Assembly (NCBI GenBank): GCA_016181005.1
Contig: JACPAE010000004.1
Location: 9,865 to 73,864, forward strand
Length of the DNA: 64,000 bases
Reading direction: 5' to 3'
Origin: Candidatus Aenigmatarchaeota archaeon
Lineage (GTDB): Archaea > Aenigmatarchaeota > Aenigmatarchaeia > CG10238-14 > SCSR01
Positions 52,361-59,860 of this stretch are shown here, one piece after another. Numbering within the stretch: the first letter of the stretch is position 1; each line of letters opens with the position of its first letter. The position numbers and the translations under genes were made by a program. The notes beneath the pieces were generated by a model, which was not told the DNA's origin, did no database searches, and saw nothing but the letters and a program-made list of their open reading frames with translations.

Positions 52361-53112
52361 TCATTTCGAAGGCTTTCCGCCATCGCCAAGCTTCATGAAT
52401 CTGCCGTCCTTCTTTATAACAGCAATGTCGGTCACAATGTCCCTTTTCTCCTTGTCCGATTTCTCAGTCTTGTCGATTATTTCCAAAGCCAAATCAGTGG
52501 CCTCCTTTTCGCTCATGCCGTCCTTCCATTTTTGGTTCAGCAACTTGTTGGCCAATGCCGCGCCTCTTCCTATGGCCTGCGCCCTCCACTCGAACAGCGT
52601 GCCCGAAGGATCGGTCTCAATCAAGTGAACCCCTGACCTGTCCACGCCTCCAAGCAGCATCGACACACCAAAAGGCCTTAAACCGCCATATTGCGTAATC
52701 AACTGCATCCTGTTTCCTATCACCTTGCCGATGTTCCAGACGTCGACAGGCTCGCTATAAGTAAGCTTGTGCATCTGCGCCCTCACCCTTATCATCTGGA
52801 CCAGAACCCTGGCGTCAGCTATAAAGCCCGAGGCAACCGCGCCCATATGGTCGTCTACTTGGAATATCTTTTCTGTCGCGTCCGATACGACCAGCTTTCC
52901 CGTAGGCTTGACAGTGGCAAAAACAATGCCATCCTTGAATGTTATTCCTAGTGCTGTGCTGCCTCTCTTGACGGCCTCTTTTGCGTACTCTAACCAGGCG
53001 AAAAAGGAAACCCTTAATTCGCTACCTGGAACAAGCGGCCATCAGGCGAGAATCTACACCAAATAGCTATTACACTATCTGATTACATAGCCATCGTCCG
53101 ATCATAACCCAT
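52361..53112 (-). CDS. psmA: Proteasome alpha subunit, interrupted by two bulge-helix-bulge introns
   Basis: Coding exons: 53085-53112 (28 nt), 53024-53051 (28 nt) and 52361-52991 (631 nt), 687 nt in total. Spliced product is 228 residues: MGYDRTMAMFSPDG at the start, RLFQV joined to [16 protein letters not shown], then EKIFQVDDHMGAVASGF. The YDR gate motif, [13 protein letters not shown] and helix H0 all match archaeal PsmA, the ring entry that docks PAN. Unspliced, translation from ATG 53112 ends after nine codons at TAA, and the second exon would run into TAA in intron 2. Only the region after 52846 would be called by standard tools, losing about 67 residues. Downstream genes are SBDS and the exosome. 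Confidence 0.93.
52992..53023 (-). other. mRNA intron 2 of psmA (32 nt, bulge-helix-bulge)
   Basis: Read on the minus strand: CCAG pairs with CTGG as the 4-bp central helix. 5' bulge is GTA, 3' bulge is TTA. The inner stem GCGAA/TTCGC is extended by AAGG/CCTT around the loop GTTT. Cuts after GT and after TT join CAG GT with A GAG TAC, restoring F-Q-V-E-Y-A. The outer helix is weak (about two pairs). Confidence 0.92.
53052..53084 (-). other. mRNA intron 1 of psmA (33 nt, bulge-helix-bulge)
   Basis: Read on the minus strand: exon end CTAT pairs with GTAG (T-G wobble at one end) as a 4-bp central helix. 5' bulge is GTA, 3' bulge is ATT. The inner stem ATCAGATAG/CTATTTGGT (9 bp, two G-U) closes the loop TGTAATAG. 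Cuts after GT and after AT join ATG T with TC TCG, giving M-F-S-P. Confidence 0.9.
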
Positions 53113-53224
53113 TTGAATAACAGCCAGCAATTAACTGAACCATTAATATTCCGGCATGATCTCAGGCATCGCATATCACCAATGCACTAAACTTTCTCAT
53201 TTTTGTTATCACCTTAATTTATTA

Positions 53225-54211
53225 TTAGAATTTAGTATTAGGGTTTATATTGTTTTTCAATTTCCAATTAACTGTTTCGATAGGTCCTCTTTTGCTTATC
53301 ACACTCTTTTCTACTAGACCTTCTTCGACCAGTTTATGTACATTCTTCCAGATTACATCACGATTTCGATTAACTATTCTACATAAATCTTTAGTTCTTA
53401 ATACACTACCCATTTTTAATGCGTCTAATATTCTCATTTTTGACTCACCCTTTCCATAAGTTTTATAGCTGTTAATGGTTTGCACCAATTTCCCTTTCTT
53501 TTTATTGTCAGTAAAGCCTACGGTTTCTATAAATTTCATAAGATTGTACCGTCCGTATATATTAAACCCTATTGATGTTGAATCATATGGTTGTTTTCTT
53601 TCATAAAGCCCATTTGGAGATATACCTAAGGAAAGTAGAATTCCTCTTATATCTTCCATAAATTTTTTGTGAGCGTTTAATAGAAAGTTCTTTTTGTTCA
53701 TACTAAATCCTATTACATAATTTCCTTTGCTATTGATGACAGTTCCTTCATCATCGAAAAGTGCCCTGATAAAAGCTGATTTAATGTTAAGAGAACCATT
53801 TTTAATCCATTCTGGTATTGTTAGAGCTTGTTTTACTTTTTCACCTTTCGGAAAACCGCATAAAACTAGGAATCTAGCTACTGTTTTAGGCGGATATATT
53901 TCGTAGAACTCTCGTTCTTTATTAAAATTCCAATTTGGATAAATTCCAAACAAGCCTTTAACTAGCATTCTAAATTCGTCAGCCAAATCCTTACTTTTGT
54001 TGGTATAATATACATTTTCTTCCCCTTGTTTAATACAGCCATCACCTAGAACATGTCCTAAAAGTGATGCTATTTTCTCATTAGCCTTAAATGGCATTTC
54101 GACATTTATGATATACTGACCTCTATGTAACTTTAGGAAGACGATAGTGTCTTCTACTTTAATTACTTTGAAATGTTGTTTCAGTTTCTCCAATGTAATT
54201 AATTCTGACAT
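53225..54211 (-). CDS. LAGLIDADG homing endonuclease with C-terminal winged helix
   Basis: Free-standing two-motif LAGLIDADG protein of 328 residues: P1 ASLLGHVLGDGCI near residue 55 and P2 FIRALFDDEGTV near 155. The acidic metal ligands at the end of each helix (D in GDG, D-E in DDEG) are present. A C-terminal winged-helix-like region (ILDALKMGSVLRTKDLCRIV, NRDVIWKNVHKLVEEGLVEK) could bind DNA or regulate its own gene. Lower G+C than its neighbours suggests transfer. ATG 54211 is preferred over GTG 54217. It ends 112 nt upstream of the psmA start. Confidence 0.88.
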   Translation of the reverse strand: MSELITLEKLKQHFKVIKVEDTIVFLKLHRGQYIINVEMPFKANEKIASLLGHVLGDGCIKQGEENVYYTNKSKDLADEFRMLVKGLFGIYPNWNFNKEREFYEIYPPKTVARFLVLCGFPKGEKVKQALTIPEWIKNGSLNIKSAFIRALFDDEGTVINSKGNYVIGFSMNKKNFLLNAHKKFMEDIRGILLSLGISPNGLYERKQPYDSTSIGFNIYGRYNLMKFIETVGFTDNKKKGKLVQTINSYKTYGKGESKMRILDALKMGSVLRTKDLCRIVNRNRDVIWKNVHKLVEEGLVEKSVISKRGPIETVNWKLKNNINPNTKF

Positions 54212-54261
54212 CGACACGACTATCCAATGTCTATATATTATAGTAGAACTAGTATATAAAG

Positions 54262-54807
54262 TTATCGGAGGTTCATTTCCTTTTTCCCTTTCAAATAATT
54301 TCGTGCAATATACAAAGCCGCAATAACTCTGGCTTCTGTCAATTCCTTATTTTCAATAAATTTCTCGAAATCTTCAAAAGGGACTTTTATCAATTCTATT
54401 TCTTCGTCCTCATCACCTTGTAGTCTACTTTCAACCAGCTTTTGTGCAAGGTAAATATGTGTTTTGTGACGTGTCGACCCTGGAGAAACAATCAAAGTTC
54501 CCAATGGGGTCATTTTATTTGCCTTGTAACCAATTTCCTCTTGCAATTCTCTATTCGCAGCATCTAAAGGATGTCCGGAATCTACTCTGCCTTTTGGCAG
54601 ACTAATCTGATAGTCATCTGTAGCTACAAAATATTCTTTTATTAAAATCAGGTTACCATCATCTGTAATCGGAACAATCATAGCAGAGTCTTTTTTCTCG
54701 ACTATACTGAATGTAGCTTCTTTACCTGTTTTAATCTTAAGATCGATTTCTTTTATTCTAAAAATAGGTGTTTTGAAAACTTCTCTTTCTCGAAGTACTT
54801 TTCCCAT
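54262..54807 (-). CDS. Nudix hydrolase, ADP-ribose pyrophosphatase-like
   Basis: A 181-residue Nudix hydrolase with an intact box GRVDSGHPLDAANRELQEEI followed by GY, and the AdprP-type strand SLPKG before it. Probably cleaves ADP-ribose or another nucleoside diphosphate sugar. It follows Pop5 by 15 nt in the same direction, so it is likely the last cistron of the RNase P/hydrolase operon. Confidence 0.85.
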   Translation of the reverse strand: MGKVLREREVFKTPIFRIKEIDLKIKTGKEATFSIVEKKDSAMIVPITDDGNLILIKEYFVATDDYQISLPKGRVDSGHPLDAANRELQEEIGYKANKMTPLGTLIVSPGSTRHKTHIYLAQKLVESRLQGDEDEEIELIKVPFEDFEKFIENKELTEARVIAALYIARNYLKGKKEMNLR

Positions 54808-54822
54808 AAATATAGTACTTCA

Positions 54823-55170
54823 TTATAAGTTTAACCCCTTAATGGTTCCCGACACCTTTTCAACTTTCACTATCAGTCTGCTCTCACCCAATCTAGACAT
54901 AAGGCCTAGACCAGCGACTACTTTCGAAACAGAATCGTTATTGCAGCGTATTATGCCTGTCTGACTTTTACTGTCGTACAGGTTCTTTACAAGCCACAAG
55001 GAAAGCTCCGCTGTTCCAAGCTCACCGTAAAAGTCGAGCAAGGTCTGCCATAAGGCAGCTTCCAGATCTGAATAAGCTACAGGTTCTTCAGAGATTATTC
55101 TGAATTTTATGTAGCGATGCTTTTCCCTTAGCGTTGGCGGCAATATTTTCAACTTGTTTTCTTGTTTCAT
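54823..55170 (-). CDS. rnp2: RNase P protein component Pop5 (Rnp2)
   Basis: A 115-residue subunit of archaeal RNase P. LKILPPTLREKHRYIKFRII and TGIIRCNNDSVSKVVAGLGL are family signatures. ATG 55170 makes an ATGA overlap with the stop of the upstream hydrolase. It works with Rpp30, here 2.3 kb upstream in the same operon. Confidence 0.88.
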   Translation of the reverse strand: MKQENKLKILPPTLREKHRYIKFRIISEEPVAYSDLEAALWQTLLDFYGELGTAELSLWLVKNLYDSKSQTGIIRCNNDSVSKVVAGLGLMSRLGESRLIVKVEKVSGTIKGLNL

Positions 55171-55925
55171 TTTAACCATTTCTTAAACCATTCTAATGTC
55201 TCCTTTATTACCTTTTTCCTGTGCATTTGTGGTACAAAAAGATGGTCGGCATTTTCTATTTTAACGAGTTTTTTAGGTTTGCGTGACGCATTGTACAACC
55301 ATCTAGAATGTGAGAATGGGACAGCTAAATCATTATTGCCATGAATAAATAGGATATTTTTCAATTTTCCAACTTCCTTTAAGATGTTATATTTGAAAGT
55401 GTCCAAGAATATTCTGGCAGGTTCTTTATAACCAAACATTAGTTTCGTGGTGTACCCCCTCTCCAAAGATTCTTTTAACCATTCTTCATCCCACCACAAT
55501 TTCTTATAATCTGATACAGTAGCCCATGCAACTACAGCTTTAATGTTGCTGTAGCGTCTGGCAGATAAAATAGCTATAGTACCGCCTTTACTATGCCCTA
55601 CAATTCCTATTTTTGATAGGTCAATATTTTTCACGGTTTTCAGAAATTTTAGTGAACTATCAACATCTTCTGACATTGTTTTAATTCTTTGATTTTCAAA
55701 TTTTCCTTCAGAATCTCCACTACCTCTATAATCGAATCTAAATACAGCATAACCATTTCTACAGAATTCTCGTGCCGCATCTACGAAAATGTAAAATGCA
55801 CCTTCTTTAGAGCCAAAATAACCATGACACATAATGATTACAGGAGCATTTTTTCGATTAGGTAAATGCAACATCCCAACTATTTGCTTACCATGACTTT
55901 TGAAAGTTACAGGTATTTCTTTCAT
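55167..55925 (-). CDS. Alpha/beta hydrolase, copy B
   Basis: A 252-residue serine hydrolase. MCHGYFGSKEG carries the oxyanion-hole HG, the nucleophile elbow is GHSKGG, the acid lies in HGNNDLAVPF and the His in ENADHLF. ATG 55925 overlaps the stop of copy A by 4 nt. The copies share the same frame and the same final WFKKWLK, so they are tandem duplicates. Substrate unknown (acyl or peptide ester). Confidence 0.82.
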   Translation of the reverse strand: MKEIPVTFKSHGKQIVGMLHLPNRKNAPVIIMCHGYFGSKEGAFYIFVDAAREFCRNGYAVFRFDYRGSGDSEGKFENQRIKTMSEDVDSSLKFLKTVKNIDLSKIGIVGHSKGGTIAILSARRYSNIKAVVAWATVSDYKKLWWDEEWLKESLERGYTTKLMFGYKEPARIFLDTFKYNILKEVGKLKNILFIHGNNDLAVPFSHSRWLYNASRKPKKLVKIENADHLFVPQMHRKKVIKETLEWFKKWLK

Positions 55926-56686
55926 TTTAACCATTTTTTGAACCATTTGATAGTATAGTCTATCAGTGGTTTTTCATATTCATATTTTGAAAAAGTATGA
56001 TCAGCATTCTTTATTATTTTTAGATTATTACTCGGATATAGAAGTTTGCGCATATCTACACCCGTCTTCAAGTTATTTTCCATATCTTTGCTACCGTATA
56101 TAACAGTCTTGGGAATCTTTAACGACAAAAGATGTTCAGTTACGTCTGGAAATTTATTTTTAACTTCTTCCCAGAAAGTTTTACCCACAATAAATTCTAT
56201 CGCCTTCCCATCCCAAGAAATTGGTGCATATCCTTGCTTTTCTATAGTCTTAATTTTCCTTCCCAATAACATTGTAATGAGTTTTTTAATTGAGATGGAG
56301 GGAGCCCATAAAACTATTGTAGAAATATATTTCTTATTGACAAGAATTACAACCAATCCTCCTAAACTATGCCCAATTAACCCGATTTTGTTATAACCTT
56401 TTTTCTTCATGAACTCTATGGCCTTTTCCAAATCGGATACCTCGCCAGAAATTGTCATGTCTCTGAATAAACCATCACTACTTCCGCTTCCTCGAAAATC
56501 AAATCTTAGCGTAGCAAAACCTTCTTTAGCTAAAGACCTTGCACAGTTAACAATTTGCACTTCTCTTTTGTACCCTGTGAACCCATGTGCAATGATCACT
56601 GCTTTATCGGTTTCCTCTTTGGGTATATGTAGAACACCACTTACATTCTCTCCCTTATTTTCGAATGATACATCAATTTCTTTCAT
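55922..56686 (-). CDS. Alpha/beta hydrolase, copy A
   Basis: A 254-residue paralogue of the following gene: IAHGFTGYKRE, nucleophile GHSLGG, acid in YGSKDMENNLK, His in ADHTFSKYE. ATG 56686 overlaps the cutA stop by 4 nt. Both copies lack a signal peptide and are presumably cytoplasmic. Confidence 0.82.
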   Translation of the reverse strand: MKEIDVSFENKGENVSGVLHIPKEETDKAVIIAHGFTGYKREVQIVNCARSLAKEGFATLRFDFRGSGSSDGLFRDMTISGEVSDLEKAIEFMKKKGYNKIGLIGHSLGGLVVILVNKKYISTIVLWAPSISIKKLITMLLGRKIKTIEKQGYAPISWDGKAIEFIVGKTFWEEVKNKFPDVTEHLLSLKIPKTVIYGSKDMENNLKTGVDMRKLLYPSNNLKIIKNADHTFSKYEYEKPLIDYTIKWFKKWLK

Positions 56687-56997
56687 TCAGTCACTTCCGA
56701 AATCCAATTTAAATAATCTTTGTTGCCTTTATGGACTTTAAATGAAATCACTTCCGGGATTTTGTAAGGGTGAAGTCGCTTAATTTCCTTCTCCACCTTT
56801 TGGTAAAGCTCGCTTCTTGTTTTTATTATCATCAAAACTTCCGAATGGCTTTGAATCTTCCCTTTCCACCAATACTCGCTTTTAATTACAGGAAGAATGT
56901 TAACACACGCAACAAGCTTTTCATTTAATAAATGCCGTGAAATTTTCCCAGCAGATTTCAAGTTAGGACATGTAACAAACAAAATACTATACGTCAT
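56683..56997 (-). CDS. cutA: CutA-like divalent cation tolerance protein
   Basis: A 104-residue trimeric CutA family protein: FVTCPNLKSAGKISRHLLNE, LVACVNILPVIKSEYWWKGK and HPYKIPEVISF are characteristic. Role in metal binding or signalling is not firmly established. Overlaps the Nudix stop by 4 nt. Confidence 0.9.
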   Translation of the reverse strand: MTYSILFVTCPNLKSAGKISRHLLNEKLVACVNILPVIKSEYWWKGKIQSHSEVLMIIKTRSELYQKVEKEIKRLHPYKIPEVISFKVHKGNKDYLNWISEVTE

Positions 56998-57431
56998 CTT
57001 ATCAACTTCCCCTGCAATATTTTTCTTTGTTCAGGAATCATGTTCCTAGGCAGCTTCTTGAAGAATTTCAATTCCTTCCCGGCAGTTCTCGCATTCCCCC
57101 ACAGTCTTCCGCGAATGGGTTCGGCCAGAAACACAAGGTTTATTATGTGAGTATACCCTGGTTCCTTATACCTTATGTACTCGAAAACACCGAGAAACTT
57201 TTTTATTTTCACCTCCAATCCAGTCTCTTCCCTAGCTTTTCTTTTTGCGGCATGAAATATCTTCTCCTTGTAAAGAACAGTACCCCCGGGAAAGTGCCAT
57301 TTTCCCTTGTCCGGCTTTATAGACCTCTTTATCAGGAGAATGCCTCTCCTATCCTTTATTACAGTATCGACTGTAACTCTTGGAGTTTTCTTAAACACCG
57401 TGAGAAATTCCTTTTTAGACATCATTTTCAT
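56994..57431 (-). CDS. Nudix hydrolase-like protein
   Basis: A 145-residue Nudix protein. The box reads GGTVLYKEKIFHAAKRKARE then ETGLE, with the RE pair changed to RK but the REETG end intact. Closest in look to GDP-mannose/NTP-type hydrolases. Starts in a 1-nt overlap with the Rpp30 stop (TAATG), so it is translationally coupled. Confidence 0.8.
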   Translation of the reverse strand: MKMMSKKEFLTVFKKTPRVTVDTVIKDRRGILLIKRSIKPDKGKWHFPGGTVLYKEKIFHAAKRKAREETGLEVKIKKFLGVFEYIRYKEPGYTHIINLVFLAEPIRGRLWGNARTAGKELKFFKKLPRNMIPEQRKILQGKLIR

Positions 57432-58144
57432 TAAACCATCTTAACTCCAGGCAATATCCACTTGTCGATTTTCCTTTCTTTGATTTGGTTAACGATGTCG
57501 GATGGAACTTTTGAAATAGAATCTTTCGCTTTCGGCATCTCTAAGCCCATCTCCACAGCCATCGATACCATGCTTTGCGGGCTCCTAAGCTCCCAATGGC
57601 TGACTGCGCCAGATGAGAGAATTAGTGGGGCATGGAATTTCTTGGCAAGCTTAACATTTTGAGACATATGTCTCATTATCATGCTTCTTGTTTTTTTGCT
57701 GGATAAGAGCAGTTCCCTGAAGTTAATTTCTATAGCCACGTTATTCTTTGCAGCAGATTTAACTAAAATGTGATTTAATCCGGAGTCAAATCTGTTGTTC
57801 TCAGGATGTGTCAGGATGTCCACTTGAGGCGTCTCGCATGCAAGCCTGTTCAGTTCCAAATCCCCGCCTTGGACAAGCAGGATATCAAATAGTCTCCTCC
57901 TTTCCACAAGCTTGTACAGTTCTTTCGTATTTCTTGCTTCAAACCCGAGGTAAATGTCAATTCCAACTTTTTCCTCAATACTCTTTATTTCATTCTTCAG
58001 TTTCTCCAATTGCTCGTCATTTTGAAAATACTCGGCAAAACAAATCCCACTGTAGCCAAGCTCTTTAGAAGTTTGCGCCAGCTGCTCCAAGCTACTTTTT
58101 CCGCCAGAAAATGCACTGTGAAGATGCAAATCAAAATATTTCAT
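57431..58144 (-). CDS. rnp3: RNase P protein component Rpp30 (Rnp3)
   Basis: PHP/TIM-barrel-fold subunit of RNase P, 237 residues from ATG 58144 (MKYFDLHLHSAFSGGKSSLE). DILLVQGGDLELNRLACETP and VDILTHPENNRFDSGLNHIL are typical. It directly follows rpl15e as in other archaea. Confidence 0.9.
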   Translation of the reverse strand: MKYFDLHLHSAFSGGKSSLEQLAQTSKELGYSGICFAEYFQNDEQLEKLKNEIKSIEEKVGIDIYLGFEARNTKELYKLVERRRLFDILLVQGGDLELNRLACETPQVDILTHPENNRFDSGLNHILVKSAAKNNVAIEINFRELLLSSKKTRSMIMRHMSQNVKLAKKFHAPLILSSGAVSHWELRSPQSMVSMAVEMGLEMPKAKDSISKVPSDIVNQIKERKIDKWILPGVKMV

Positions 58145-58166
58145 AATTAAATTTAGCAAGCTATAA

Positions 58167-58694
58167 TTAAGCTCTTAATCCTCTTGACCTTTTTCCCTGC
58201 GACGTCAGCCCATGATAAACTCTTCTCCTGTTTGCAGGATTCCTTATCCATGCAGTCTTCGGGTCGTTAACTATGCTTGGATGATTAGGATTTATCAGTA
58301 TGATTTCATACCAGTCATGCTTGCCGTCCCCGACAACCCAATAAGAATTCAAGACCTCCAAGTTGGAGAATCTTCTCTGAGCTTTCTCCTCGGCTATCCA
58401 CTGCAAGGATTTCTTCGGCGTGAAATGGACTAGACCTGCCTTCTTCGGCTTCCTTCCCTTGTCCGGCTTCCTTCTCCTCCTTCCCCCCTTCTTCACTCTC
58501 ACACGGGCAATAACATATCCTAATTTTGCCTTGTAGCCTAATTCCCTGGCTCTGTCAAGCCTTGTAGGTCTTTCGACACGTGTAACTACATGTTCGGTCC
58601 TGAATTCAATAAGCCTCTGCTTGTAGGCATCTCCCAGACTCTCCTTAGGCTTCTTCCACGCCTCCCTCAGAAATTGGTACATCCCCCTTGCCAT
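58167..58694 (-). CDS. rpl15e: Ribosomal protein L15e
   Basis: Large-subunit protein of 175 residues from ATG 58694 ([20 protein letters not shown]). [20 protein letters not shown] and [20 protein letters not shown] are diagnostic. First recognised gene of the superoperon on this strand. Confidence 0.95.
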   Translation of the reverse strand: MARGMYQFLREAWKKPKESLGDAYKQRLIEFRTEHVVTRVERPTRLDRARELGYKAKLGYVIARVRVKKGGRRRRKPDKGRKPKKAGLVHFTPKKSLQWIAEEKAQRRFSNLEVLNSYWVVGDGKHDWYEIILINPNHPSIVNDPKTAWIRNPANRRRVYHGLTSQGKRSRGLRA

Positions 58695-58741
58695 ACAATT
58701 CACTTTATGAGCAAGGTTTATATCTCTTTACTTAAACGGCG

Positions 58742-58858
58742 TCATTTCACCATGTTTTGTATCAAATATCTAACCTCGCCAGAGACCAGCTTGTTCATTT
58801 TCCCCTCCCTTTCTTTATAGAAGGCATTTGACAGCAGGGCCTGCTCGTATTTATTCAA
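58742..58858 (-). pseudogene. Small ORF fragment upstream of rpl15e
   Basis: Reads as 38 protein-like residues from TTG 58858 (NKYEQALLSNAFYKEREGK, then MNKLVSGEVRYLIQNMVK) to TGA 58742-58744. There is no good start; an internal ATG lies at 58798. The frame is closed at its 5' side by TAA within the 27-bp repeat, suggesting a gene cut by the island boundary. Lies about 48 nt before rpl15e. Not a recognised family. Confidence 0.35.
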
Positions 58859-58866
58859 GTATACGC

Positions 58867-58893
58867 GTTGAGATAAGGCCTGTTATCAGAAAC
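58867..58893. repeat. 27-bp direct repeat, left copy
   Basis: GTTGAGATAAGGC, then C, then TGTTATCAGAAAC. Matches the copy at 59775-59801 with one C/T difference. Contains the short inverted repeat GATAA/TTATC. The two copies enclose about 0.9 kb with a PIN gene. Confidence 0.8.
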
Positions 58894-59048
58894 ATGAGAA
58901 CAAGGGCAGAATATTAATTAGCGTAGCCGAGTGGGAACCTTTGTATCAAGTGGAAAAGATGTTTCAACAATTTGGTTATACGCACAAAATTCTTGGTAGA
59001 TTAGCTAGTCGAAGAGGCGAAAGACGGTTTATAGAGCTTACGAGCTAG
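58872..59048 (+). pseudogene. Open frame without a start, possible gene remnant
   Basis: Fifty-eight codons run from just after TGA 58869-58871 to TAG 59046-59048, with protein-like composition (GRILISVAEWEPLYQVEKM, then KILGRLASRRGERRFIELTS). The first ATG is at 58959 and leaves only 29 residues. The segment begins inside the direct repeat. It may be the 3' end of a disrupted gene. No family recognised. Confidence 0.35.
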
Positions 59049-59106
59049 TAGAATAATCCACCCTGTTCGCTAAACTTATAAATACGCATCTAGCAATATA
59101 CACTTT

Positions 59107-59256
59107 ATGAGACATGACAAAGACTTCGAAATAAAGACAATCAGACTTAACAATCATAATGTTAAGGTAAGGATACCGAAAAAAACTATTACCTTAGAGG
59201 AAGCCCTAAAAAGGGAAAGAGAGATATTCAGAAAGTATACTAAGAAATCTTCCTAA
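59107..59256 (+). CDS. Small basic protein, possible partner of the PIN toxin (49 aa)
   Basis: ATG 59107, stop TAA 59254-59256. A short basic N-terminal strand (KTIRLNNHNVKVRIPKKTIT) is followed by a charged helix (LEEALKREREIFRKYTKKSS), the layout of small antitoxins. A TATA-like CTTATAAATAC lies 25-30 nt upstream, so the mRNA is nearly leaderless. It converges with the PIN gene (17-nt overlap), an unusual order for toxin-antitoxin pairs, so the antitoxin role is a guess. Confidence 0.5.
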   Translation: MRHDKDFEIKTIRLNNHNVKVRIPKKTITLEEALKREREIFRKYTKKSS

Positions 59257-59698
59257 GCTCATCGTAAGTCATGACATTAGTGTAATATACCTTGAATCTA
59301 TTCTTCAGAACTTCATCGCTTGTCAAAACGACCAATTCATTATTTTTAGCGACAATCAAATGTATGATATTGATAATTATTCCCTTAGGTGCTGGTCTTT
59401 CAGACATCATTTTTGCTATATCTTCGAAACTAATCTTATGATTGTCATCTTCGAGGATTATTTCTTTAACATTTAATGATTCTACAAAAGATCTCCAAGC
59501 ATTATAGCAGTCCTTGGAATCAATACCCAAATCGTTATGCAATTTCCTGAAAACTTCGGCTTTAGTCAAATTAGAAACAAAATATTCATGTCTGTCCTTT
59601 ATGTTATAAAGAAACTTCGAAACTTTTGGTAAAGGCCTATTTTTGAATTGACTTTCAAACCTTGGATATATGATACCTGTGTCAAAATAAATTTTCAT
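59240..59698 (-). CDS. PIN-like ribonuclease domain protein, toxin candidate
   Basis: A 152-residue PIN-like fold from ATG 59698 (MKIYFDTGIIYPRF). Acidic positions: FDTG, LTKAEVFRKL and VLTSDEVLK; the usual third acidic site in NIIHLIVAKNN reads Asn/His. That may lower activity. Low G+C compared with flanks. It sits inside the repeat-bounded island. Confidence 0.6.
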   Translation of the reverse strand: MKIYFDTGIIYPRFESQFKNRPLPKVSKFLYNIKDRHEYFVSNLTKAEVFRKLHNDLGIDSKDCYNAWRSFVESLNVKEIILEDDNHKISFEDIAKMMSERPAPKGIIINIIHLIVAKNNELVVLTSDEVLKNRFKVYYTNVMTYDELRKIS

Positions 59699-59774
59699 AA
59701 ATTTTATCACAATTTTCTTATAATTAAACCTCCCCCTTCGTTCGCAGGTCAAGTTTTTTTATTTTGTTCGGTAA

Positions 59775-59801
59775 GTTGAGATAAGGCTTGTTATCAGAAA
59801 C
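59775..59801. repeat. 27-bp direct repeat, right copy
   Basis: GTTGAGATAAGGC, then T, then TGTTATCAGAAAC. One mismatch from the left copy at 58867-58893. The start-to-start distance is 908 bp. Confidence 0.8.
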
Positions 59802-59860
59802 TGTAAGATACAACCAACCTTTATATTTCTTTTCACCCATTAATAATCTTAGGTGCCAAT

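Noticed and set aside
58919-58960. tRNA-like D arm (GTAGCCGAGTGG) resembling tRNA-Leu/Ser
   Set aside because: No matching acceptor stem, anticodon arm or T arm follows; the segment reads better as part of an open frame.
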